64,000 nt of DNA from Novosphingobium sp. PP1Y (lineage in GTDB: Bacteria; Pseudomonadota; Alphaproteobacteria; Sphingomonadales; Sphingomonadaceae), in the NCBI RefSeq assembly GCF_000253255.1, contig NC_015580.1, positions 1,085,001 to 1,149,000 of the forward strand, in the 5' to 3' direction. Positions 52,654-59,688 of this stretch are shown here, one piece after another. A program made the translations under genes and the position numbers. Each line of letters opens with the position of its first letter. The stretch's first letter is position 1. Under the pieces are notes generated by a model, which had not been told where the DNA came from, made no database searches, and was given only the letters and a program-made list of their open reading frames with translations.

Positions 52654-53454
52654 ATGACTGAAAGCCAGGGACGCGTCGCCGTGGTCACCGGGGCAGGGCA
52701 GGGCCTGGGCCGAGCCATCGCCCTCGATCTTGCCGAAGCCGGTCACAGGGTTTTCGGCTGCAGCCCTCATGTCGTCGACACAGGCGCACAAGCCGTCGGC
52801 TCGGGGCAATTGCGCATGATTGCCTGCGACATCACGCAGGAAGCGCAGGTGCAGGCGCTGTGGGACAAGGTTTCGGGCGAAGCGGGCAGGATCGACTGGT
52901 GGATCAACAATGCCGGCCTCGCGCTGACCGGCCGGCCGTTGTCCGACATCGATGGCCACGATTTCGCGCGGATGATCGAGATCAACGTGCTCGGCACGAT
53001 GAACGCCTGCCGCGTCGCGATCGCCGGCATGCGCGCGCAGGGCCTTGGCGAGATCTGGAACATGCTGGGCGCGGGATGGGATGGACAGCCCGTGCCCGGC
53101 ATGAACGGATATGCTGCCAGCAAGGCGGCGCTTGCATTCATGACCCGCGCGCTTGCGGCGGAAGCCGAGGGGCAGTGCTACGGCGTCGGCGGCTTAAGCC
53201 CGGGCCTCGTGATGACAGAGGGCTTCTTTCGGGAACACGCCCGCGTACCGCAAGCCAACCGCGCTGCGCGCGAGGCGGTGGTCAATGTTATCGGCGATCA
53301 TCCGGAGACCATTGCGCGGTGGGTGCGCGAGGCGCTCGAGGCCGGACAGGACAACGGCGCGATTCTCTCATGGCTGACCCCTGACAAGATCGCCCGAAGG
53401 CAGGCGCAGGTCCCACCACGCGACATCCTTTCCGCCTATCGCGGCGCCATCTAG
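52654..53454 (+). CDS. SDR-family protein lacking the catalytic serine
   Basis: This 266-residue protein has the cofactor motif VAVVTGAGQGLGRAIALDLAEAG, NNAGLAL, and GYAASKAALAF with the YxxxK pair. In the catalytic strand EIWNMLGAGWDG, the position 13 residues before the tyrosine, normally serine, is alanine. The C-terminal part (GLSPGLVMTEGFF) fits the classical fold. It could be a modified dehydrogenase, a substrate-binding protein, or an enzyme in which the substrate provides the proton. It is the last gene of the plus-strand operon and is followed by a strong terminator. Confidence 0.78.
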   Translation: MTESQGRVAVVTGAGQGLGRAIALDLAEAGHRVFGCSPHVVDTGAQAVGSGQLRMIACDITQEAQVQALWDKVSGEAGRIDWWINNAGLALTGRPLSDIDGHDFARMIEINVLGTMNACRVAIAGMRAQGLGEIWNMLGAGWDGQPVPGMNGYAASKAALAFMTRALAAEAEGQCYGVGGLSPGLVMTEGFFREHARVPQANRAAREAVVNVIGDHPETIARWVREALEAGQDNGAILSWLTPDKIARRQAQVPPRDILSAYRGAI

Positions 53455-53475
53455 CGGGGATTGTGCAGGAACGAA

Positions 53476-53504
53476 AAAAGGGAGGGCACCGGGCCCTCCC
53501 TTTT
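53476..53504. terminator. Bidirectional rho-independent terminator
   Basis: A perfect 12-bp stem, AAAAGGGAGGGC (53476-53487) with GCCCTCCCTTTT (53493-53504), has a 5-base loop and A/T runs on both sides. It lies between the convergent SDR gene (end 53454) and flavin monooxygenase gene (end 53540), so it can stop transcription from both directions. Confidence 0.9.
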
Positions 53505-53539
53505 CAATCCTTGTGGCATCCGCATCGTCGCATGCGCGA

Positions 53540-54742
53540 TCAGACGATCGCCGCGGCCTGATCGAGACTTTCGAACATCGCCTGTCGCAGCAGGTATGCG
53601 CGTCGCTTCTCGTCGTCTTCGAGCAGGGCGCGCATCGCCGCCTCGCGCTTGCGATGGTTCTCGTCCTGCGTTGCGCGCATGGCTTCCATGTTGTCCATGG
53701 TCTGGCGCTGGGTGAAGTCGAACGTGACCTTGCGGCGCTGGCGGTCGTAGAGATCGAGGAGCTTGTCCGGCGCCCCGTCCTTGATGATTTCGACCAGCTT
53801 GCTGCAGGCGTTGAAGGCATCGTGGATGCCGCTGTTCATGCCGAAGCCGCCCAGTGGATTGTTGAGGTGCGCGGAATCGCCCATCAGCAATACCCGGCCA
53901 TGCCGGAACTGCTTGGCGACGCGCTGGTGGACCCGATAGATGGTGCGGTGCTGGGTTTCCACCGCCGCGCCGTCGCCCATGATGCCGTCGAATACAGCGT
54001 TCTTCTTCTCGTCCGAACGCAGGTAGTCCTCGCTTTCCTCATGCGCGGGAACGAGCACGCGCCACACCGAGGGAACGCGCAGCAGGACGAGCCATTCCTC
54101 TGGATCGGACACGTAGTTCACGTAGGCCAGACCCTTCATCGCCTCTTCGATCGGCCAGGTGGTGCTGAGCGTGAGGAAGCGTTCGGGATAAGTGAAACCG
54201 TCGAATTCGGTGCCCAGCCACTTGCGCACGATCGAACTCGCGCCGTCGGCACCGATCAGGTAGTCGGCGCGGATCGTCTCGATCCCGAAAGGGCTTTCCA
54301 GGTCGACATCGACGCCGGTTTCGTCCTGCTTGAAGTGGACGACGCGGTGGTTGAACAGGACTTGCGCACGATCGAGTTTGGCCAGTCGTTCGGTCAGCAT
54401 CCGGGCGAGGTGATACTGCTCGCACTGGATGCGGAAGGGGTAGCGCGTGACGTCGGAAATCTCGCTCAGGTCGAAGGGCAGGATCTCACCGCTGCGTCGG
54501 TCGCGCCAATGGTAGACGGGTGCTTTCAGGCCCATCTCTATAAGTGCGGGGGTGACGTCCAGCTCGTCGAGCATTTCCAGCGTCGGCGGGTGGAAGGTAC
54601 TGGCGCGCAAGTCTTGCGCGCAATCGGCGCCGGTCTCGGCCAGAACGACGTCGATGCCATGCTTGGCGAGGTAGGCGGCAGCAACGCTACCGACCGGGCC
54701 ACCACCGGCGACGACAACCTGGGTCCTGCGAATGGAAGACAT
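53540..54742 (-). CDS. FAD-dependent aromatic monooxygenase (class A)
   Basis: This 400-residue enzyme starts at ATG 54742, with AGGA just upstream; the longer frame to 54913 is rejected. The three FAD motifs are present: VVVAGGGPVGSVAAAYLAKHG, the DG motif YLIGADGASSIVRKWLG, and the GD motif VLLMGDSAHLNNPLGGFGMNSGIHDAFN. Such enzymes hydroxylate activated aromatic or heteroaromatic rings using NAD(P)H and oxygen; examples are phenol, 3-hydroxyphenylpropionate and 6-hydroxynicotinate hydroxylases. It follows the maleate-isomerase-like gene on the same strand after 76 bases and should be the ring-activating enzyme of that operon. Confidence 0.88.
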   Translation of the reverse strand: MSSIRRTQVVVAGGGPVGSVAAAYLAKHGIDVVLAETGADCAQDLRASTFHPPTLEMLDELDVTPALIEMGLKAPVYHWRDRRSGEILPFDLSEISDVTRYPFRIQCEQYHLARMLTERLAKLDRAQVLFNHRVVHFKQDETGVDVDLESPFGIETIRADYLIGADGASSIVRKWLGTEFDGFTYPERFLTLSTTWPIEEAMKGLAYVNYVSDPEEWLVLLRVPSVWRVLVPAHEESEDYLRSDEKKNAVFDGIMGDGAAVETQHRTIYRVHQRVAKQFRHGRVLLMGDSAHLNNPLGGFGMNSGIHDAFNACSKLVEIIKDGAPDKLLDLYDRQRRKVTFDFTQRQTMDNMEAMRATQDENHRKREAAMRALLEDDEKRRAYLLRQAMFESLDQAAAIV

Positions 54743-54818
54743 GTTTTTCCTGTTGTTGGGAGGGAAAGCGGTTCGCTCCCGCGCCCGTTCGGAATCTGGC
54801 GGACGCGTGGGCAATGGA

Positions 54819-55607
54819 TCAGAAATCGGTAAGCAGGCGTCCGAATCCGGGCATGCGGTCGGCGATCCCGTTGGCGCGCAGGGCGTGCCAGTAGGTGGCC
54901 GTGTTGATGGCAATGACCGGCTTGCCGAGCCAAAGTTCGGCAGCGGCGGCGAAGGCGACGGTCGAGAGGTTCGTGCCGACCTGGATCAGCGCTTCGACAT
55001 CGTCGCCCTCCAGCGAATGGAAACCTTCGCGCAGCCGTTCCGGCGTGACCTGCGCGATCTGCGTCCAGGAACGGCATTGCAGCGGCAGGTCGCGGACCAC
55101 TTCGTAACCGTGGTCGGCAAGGTAGGTCTTCACCTGCGCATTGGCGCTTGGCCAGTAGGGGGAGATGACCGCGACCCTTCGTATGTTGCCATAGGCCTTC
55201 AGCGCGGCAACGACGGCCTCGGCACCGGTCGATACGCCGAGGCCCGAGATGGCCTCGATCTGCTCGCGCCATTTGCGCCCGCCTTCGGCGCCGCCGTAGA
55301 ATGTGACCGCGGACATGCCCATGACCAGATAGTCCGGGTGGCAGGTCAGCACACCGCGCACCGCGTCGGCGGTGTTGGCGTCGATTTCCATGGTCCCGGC
55401 CATGAAAGTCTCATCGGATACCGCCTGCGCATCATCGACGATGATGCGGCTGTAATGGTTGGTCACGCCATAGGGACGCATTGCGTCGAAGTCGGGCTGC
55501 ACGGTCGTGTTGGTGGAGGGGCCCAGAACGCCGAACAGGCGCCGAAAGCCTAGATTGTCGGGCCCGCGTTCCGCGGACTTGGTCACTGCTGTCTGTTCCA
55601 TGGTCAT
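54819..55607 (-). CDS. Maleate-isomerase/arylmalonate-decarboxylase-like protein without the catalytic cysteines
   Basis: This 262-residue protein starts at ATG 55607 behind AGGAG; the frame to 55718 overlaps the aldehyde dehydrogenase gene. It has the Asp/Glu-racemase fold: RLFGVLGPSTNTTVQPDFDAM, YLVMGMSAVTFYGG, RRVAVISPYWPSANAQVKTYL and VGTNLSTVAFAAAAELWLGKPVIAINTATYWHALR. In maleate isomerase the second region reads CTNL and the first also has a cysteine; here glycine and methionine stand at those positions. It may still bind a maleate-like acid but should use another mechanism. Confidence 0.8.
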   Translation of the reverse strand: MTMEQTAVTKSAERGPDNLGFRRLFGVLGPSTNTTVQPDFDAMRPYGVTNHYSRIIVDDAQAVSDETFMAGTMEIDANTADAVRGVLTCHPDYLVMGMSAVTFYGGAEGGRKWREQIEAISGLGVSTGAEAVVAALKAYGNIRRVAVISPYWPSANAQVKTYLADHGYEVVRDLPLQCRSWTQIAQVTPERLREGFHSLEGDDVEALIQVGTNLSTVAFAAAAELWLGKPVIAINTATYWHALRANGIADRMPGFGRLLTDF

Positions 55608-55714
55608 TGCGAGCCCGGCTCCTGCGTTCGATGGTTTCAGATTATGTTCAGTCCTCGCTTCGGGCGAGGTGAAGTGGGCGGGTTGTTCGTCTGGTGAGAA
55701 TGTTTGCGCGGCCT

Positions 55715-57178
55715 TCACAGCCGCGCGTTGAGCAGCATAGCGCGTGAGTGCTCAAGAACTCCGAAGTGCGAATAGTCCATGCCGATGCCCGATTGCTTCG
55801 CAAATGGGAGCGGCAGGGATGCCGAATAGGCGCCGTGCTGGTTGACCCACGCCGTTCCGCATTCGAGCCGGGCCGCAAGTGCCAGCGCGCGATCGACGTC
55901 CCGGCTCCAGACCGACCCCCCCAAGCCGTATTCGCACGAGTTGGCTTCACGCAGTACGGCATCTTCGTCGGTAAAGGGCATGATCGGCAGGACCGGCCCG
56001 AACTGCTCCTCGTCGACCAGCGGCATTCCGGCGCTGCAGCCCTCCACCAGCGTGGGGGCGAGGAAGTAGCCGGCGGTGCCGGGCGCGAATGCAGTCTGGT
56101 GGACCGTGCAGCCCCGTTCCGCGGCATCGCGCGCGAATCCTTCGACGCGGGCGAGCTGGGCCTGGCTCTGCAAGGGGGCCATCGTCGTCTCGGCAGCGAA
56201 GGGACTTCCCGCGCTTGCGCCCGCCATCAAGGCGAGCAGCTTGTCGCGCACCGCGTCATAGAGACTCTCGTGCACGTAGAGGCGCTTGATCGCGGCGCAG
56301 AACTGCCCGGCATTTTCCAGCGCGATGCGATAGGTCCAAGCCGCCAGCTCGTCGGCATCGGCATCGTCCAGGACGATCGCTGCGTCGTTGCCGCCCAGCT
56401 CGAGCGTCAGCTTCTTGAGCGTCGGTGCGGCTGCTGCGGCGATTACGCGCCCGGTCGTGGTCGATCCGGTGAAGGAGATCTTGGCGATGCCGGGGTGCGA
56501 GGTCATCGCCGCCCCCGCCGATGCATCGCCGGTGATCGTGTTGTAGACGCCGGCCGGGAAGATCCCGCGCGCGAGCTGGCCCATGTAGAGCGCCGAGAGC
56601 GGGGTCTGCGGGGCAGGGCGCAGCACGATCGTATCGCCCGCCAGCAAGGCGTTGGCGATCTTGGCGACAGCAAGGATGACCGGTGCGTTCCACGGCGCGA
56701 TAGCGCCGGCAACGCCGAGCGGACGATGGACGAGGCGTGCCTTCAGGCCCGCGCGGTCGTAGACGATCTCGGGCAGGTCCTGTGCGGCGATCGTCCGTAC
56801 ATAGTCGACAGAGAAGAACACTTCGCTCCAGGCGCGGCGTAGCGGGCGCCCGGTCTCCGCTGCGACGATGAAGGCAAGCGACTTGCGGTTGTCCCACAGC
56901 GCATCGGCAAATGCTTCGAGCCGGGTGCGGCGTTCCTGCCAGTCGAGAGCGGCCCAGCCGGGGAATGCTTCCCTGGCGGCGGTGACGGCCGCATCGACAT
57001 CGCTGACTTGCGCTTCGGGGCACTGGCCGATGATCGCGCCACTGGCCGGATGCACCACGTCCCTGTACGGCGATGCAACATCGCGATTGGCAATCGTCTG
57101 CTCCAGGCCCAGTCCGGCGAGCCAGCTCGGGACGTCCTGCGGTACTTCGCTGTAGATCGTTTCGGCTTCCTGCATCAT
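55715..57178 (-). CDS. Aldehyde dehydrogenase
   Basis: This 487-residue NAD(P)-dependent enzyme starts at ATG 57178 with AAGGA seven bases upstream; the frame to 57217 adds a non-native leader. Motifs are IAPWNAPVILAVAKIANALLAGDTIVLRP, the NAD-loop SFTGSTTTGRVIAAAAAP, LTLELGGNDAAIV with the general-base glutamate, and NAGQFCAAIKRLYV with the catalytic cysteine. The QFCAAIKR variant is typical of semialdehyde dehydrogenases for carboxylated substrates. It is the first gene of the operon with the isomerase-like and monooxygenase genes and probably oxidises a ring-cleavage aldehyde. Confidence 0.9.
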   Translation of the reverse strand: MMQEAETIYSEVPQDVPSWLAGLGLEQTIANRDVASPYRDVVHPASGAIIGQCPEAQVSDVDAAVTAAREAFPGWAALDWQERRTRLEAFADALWDNRKSLAFIVAAETGRPLRRAWSEVFFSVDYVRTIAAQDLPEIVYDRAGLKARLVHRPLGVAGAIAPWNAPVILAVAKIANALLAGDTIVLRPAPQTPLSALYMGQLARGIFPAGVYNTITGDASAGAAMTSHPGIAKISFTGSTTTGRVIAAAAAPTLKKLTLELGGNDAAIVLDDADADELAAWTYRIALENAGQFCAAIKRLYVHESLYDAVRDKLLALMAGASAGSPFAAETTMAPLQSQAQLARVEGFARDAAERGCTVHQTAFAPGTAGYFLAPTLVEGCSAGMPLVDEEQFGPVLPIMPFTDEDAVLREANSCEYGLGGSVWSRDVDRALALAARLECGTAWVNQHGAYSASLPLPFAKQSGIGMDYSHFGVLEHSRAMLLNARL

Positions 57179-57344
57179 CGTCCGGTCCTTTGGGTGGTGA
57201 CGCGAGCGCGCTAGCACGGGGCCGGTCGTCCAAGCGCTGGCGCGAGGAGGGACTTATCGCAGGGTGAGCAGAGGCGTGCCGGGCAGGCGGCCTGCCTTGA
57301 ATTCGCTGCTAGCCCTCGGTCATCACAATCCCGGGAGACAGCGA

Positions 57345-57632
57345 ATGCACGGCGCCTTTATTCTCACGACGGTCACTATCACCGACAGCCAGTCATTTGG
57401 CGAATACAGGGCGGCCGTGGGCCAGGTGAATGCCAGACTCGGCGGCGAAATGCTGGTACGCGGAGGAGTGCGCGAGGTCCTGGAGGGCGACGCCATCGAG
57501 GGCGAAATCGTGGTCGCACTCGGCTTTGCTGATGCCGAAGCCGCGCGCGCCTACATCACCTCGCCGGAATATCGCGCTCTGGCGCCGATGCGCGAGCGGG
57601 CGGGGCACTTCACGATCAGGCTGGTGGCCTGA
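57345..57632 (+). CDS. DUF1330 small protein
   Basis: This 95-residue protein starts at ATG 57345, with GGGAG seven bases upstream; the earlier frame from 57264 is not used. The sequence FGEYRAAVGQVNARLGGEMLVRGG and AARAYITSPEYRALAPMRERAG matches DUF1330 (dimeric alpha-beta barrel), a family related to EthD and YciI. Such proteins are often found in catabolic clusters and may bind small aromatic compounds, but no activity is established. It is transcribed divergently from the aldehyde dehydrogenase and convergently with the alpha/beta hydrolase. Confidence 0.8.
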   Translation: MHGAFILTTVTITDSQSFGEYRAAVGQVNARLGGEMLVRGGVREVLEGDAIEGEIVVALGFADAEAARAYITSPEYRALAPMRERAGHFTIRLVA

Positions 57633-57635
57633 TTC

Positions 57636-58562
57636 TCAAAGCGGCGCGTCGAGAAAGCTGCGCATGGCGGCGGCAACTTCGACGGGCCGTTCCTGATGGA
57701 CGAAGGAACCGGTCTGCGGCAGCTCGATCACTTCGGCATCGCCGCGCAGATTCATGCCGGTCTCGATGTACTTCACGTAGTGCCCGCGGTCGCCGTAGAT
57801 GAACAGCAGCGGCGCGATCGTGCGGGCCAGTGCCGCCTGGGTGTTGAACAGGCCGACCCCACGCTCGCTCGGCCGTATCCAGCGATCGGCCCGGGCGCGG
57901 CTTGCGTCCTGCTCGACCTCGACTTGCGGGTCGAGCGTTGCAAAATCGCCCGCTCCGCCGGTCGCGCGGGCTACCGGTCGCCAATCGGCAGTATAGACCT
58001 TCGGATCGCGATGGGCCTCCAGTTCGGCAAGGCGGGCGCGATCGTAGCCGGGAAACAGGCTGACGCTGGCCAGCACCAGCTTGTTCACGCGCTCGGGCCA
58101 GAGCGCCGCAATTTCGGTCGAGATGACCCCACCCAGCGAGTTGCCGGCGAAGCTGGCCCGCGCGATGCCCAGTTCATCGAGCGCGGCCAGCAGCATGGTC
58201 GCCGTTTCTGGGACCGTCTGAACATAGGGGGGGAGTCCGTTCATGGCCGAATCGCCGTGGCCTGGCAGATCGAAGGCAATGACCCGCTTGTCCGGGCCGA
58301 GCCGCGGTGCGACGCCGCGCCAGTCCGCCGCCCAGCCCCCGAGTTTGTGCAGCAGGATTACCGGCTCCCCGTCCTTTGGGCCGAGCGCATGCCAGGCCAG
58401 CACGCCTCCCGCACGCGCGAGGGTGCCGCTTTCGGTCCACGGACCGTCGATCGGGCGTGGAGCTACACTTGCCGCGGCTGGGCGCAGGGTTCCCGTCAGC
58501 AGCGGCAACGAGGCCGCGGCACCGAGCAGGGCGCGGCGGGGCAGGGAGGCGAAAGACGTCAT
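57636..58562 (-). CDS. Exported alpha/beta hydrolase
   Basis: This 308-residue protein has a twin-arginine-like leader (LPRRALLGAAASLPLLTGTL), so it is probably exported folded. The hydrolase core shows VILLHKLGGWAADWRGVAPRL (oxyanion region), VIAFDLPGHGDSAMNG, the nucleophile elbow FAGNSLGGV, and a late FVHQERPVEV with the catalytic histidine. Such enzymes cleave esters or C-C bonds. It is coupled to the lipoprotein hydrolase gene upstream (stop and start overlap by 4 bases), and both follow the second receptor, so periplasmic cleavage of the imported compound is plausible. Confidence 0.85.
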   Translation of the reverse strand: MTSFASLPRRALLGAAASLPLLTGTLRPAAASVAPRPIDGPWTESGTLARAGGVLAWHALGPKDGEPVILLHKLGGWAADWRGVAPRLGPDKRVIAFDLPGHGDSAMNGLPPYVQTVPETATMLLAALDELGIARASFAGNSLGGVISTEIAALWPERVNKLVLASVSLFPGYDRARLAELEAHRDPKVYTADWRPVARATGGAGDFATLDPQVEVEQDASRARADRWIRPSERGVGLFNTQAALARTIAPLLFIYGDRGHYVKYIETGMNLRGDAEVIELPQTGSFVHQERPVEVAAAMRSFLDAPL

Positions 58563-59605
58563 CGGTGATCCTCTTGCCAGCGCTGTGCGCGTAGTGCCGC
58601 GTTCGCTGAAATGTCGGCCCAGAACAGGGCGATGTCATGCATGTGCAGGCTGCCGTTGGGTAGCGGCTGCGCTTCCACAGTCGATGCCGTGCGGACTCGC
58701 AGTATCCCATCGACGCAGCGTGCCGCCACGGCGCGATGAACAAGGGGCGCGGCGGGCCGATCCTTTTGTGCAACCGGCAGCATGCCTTTGCCGTCCGCAA
58801 ACCCGGCCGCGGGCAGGGTTGCGTCGAAAGTCATGGGATTGGTACAGACGAGAGCGGGGTCCTGTCCGGAGGCGCCATAGTCGGCAACAGAGCGCTGTTT
58901 CCACGCGGTGGTTTCGGCGCTTTCGCTGAAGCCGTTCCATGATGCCACGCACCTTGTCTGTCCCGGTGAGGTACAAGGGGGAACATCGGATGGAAGCGTG
59001 CCCTTGGGAATGCCGATGCCCGGCAGATAGGCGGCGACCAGCCGATCTGCGAGAGGCGTACCGGCGATCTCTTCCTTGAGCAGCCTGAGGCCGAGCAGGG
59101 CGCCCTGGCTATGTCCTGCGATGATGAAGGGGCGCCCCTTGCCCAGCTTTGCAATGTAGTTCCGGAATGCCTGGCGCACGTCACGATAGGCAAAGTCGTA
59201 AGCCTGCGCCCCGCGCCCGTCGCGCTCTATGAAGGCGCGGCTCGAAGCCTGCCGATAGAACGGCATGAAAAGCCGGCAGCAGGCGGCAAACGCATTGAGT
59301 TGGCGCTGGGCCACGCTTTGCACAGTCCACGCGCGCGTGGCTTTGTCGTCCATCTTCTGGTTCCAGTCCCGGGACTGGAACGTCGTGGGATGAATATAGA
59401 AGACGTCGGCATCGCGCGCGGCGGACTTTGTTTCCCGTGCGGCCCAGCTGGATGCCAGGGCGTAGTCCGGCGGCGGACCGGCGTCGCTGTCGGCTGCCTG
59501 CGCGGCAAGTCGGAAAGGTTCGGTTGACGCGCCCGTTGCCGTGCAGGCCGCCAGCGCCGATGCCGCAAGCGGCAAGGTCAGGAGCGTTGACAGAAGGTGT
59601 CTCAT
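58559..59605 (-). CDS. DUF3089 alpha/beta hydrolase, predicted lipoprotein
   Basis: This 348-residue protein starts at ATG 59605; the upstream extension to 59683 is rejected. The leader LLSTLLTLPLAASALAAC has a lipobox (LAAC), giving a lipid-anchored protein of the periplasm. The DUF3089 domain contains DVFYIHPTTF, RDVRQAFRNYIAKLGKGRPFIIAGHSQGALLGLRLL (nucleophile elbow GHSQG) and HMHDIALFWADI near the end. Members are uncharacterised esterase-like enzymes. It lies 83 bases after the receptor gene and is coupled to the next hydrolase. Confidence 0.85.
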   Translation of the reverse strand: MRHLLSTLLTLPLAASALAACTATGASTEPFRLAAQAADSDAGPPPDYALASSWAARETKSAARDADVFYIHPTTFQSRDWNQKMDDKATRAWTVQSVAQRQLNAFAACCRLFMPFYRQASSRAFIERDGRGAQAYDFAYRDVRQAFRNYIAKLGKGRPFIIAGHSQGALLGLRLLKEEIAGTPLADRLVAAYLPGIGIPKGTLPSDVPPCTSPGQTRCVASWNGFSESAETTAWKQRSVADYGASGQDPALVCTNPMTFDATLPAAGFADGKGMLPVAQKDRPAAPLVHRAVAARCVDGILRVRTASTVEAQPLPNGSLHMHDIALFWADISANAALRAQRWQEDHR

Positions 59606-59688
59606 CGCCCCGGACCTTGCCCCTCGCAAGGGAAGGGGGCAAGCTTGCGCCTGCCCCCCGGTATTCGCGTGATCGCTGGGCATGGCGA

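Noticed and set aside
39147..58562. A complete nicotinate-type (Nic) pathway, because a monooxygenase, a maleate-isomerase-like protein, an isochorismatase-like amidohydrolase and an alpha/beta hydrolase are present
   Set aside because: No ring-cleaving dioxygenase of the NicX type is visible, the isomerase-like protein lacks its cysteines, and the alpha/beta hydrolase has an export leader.
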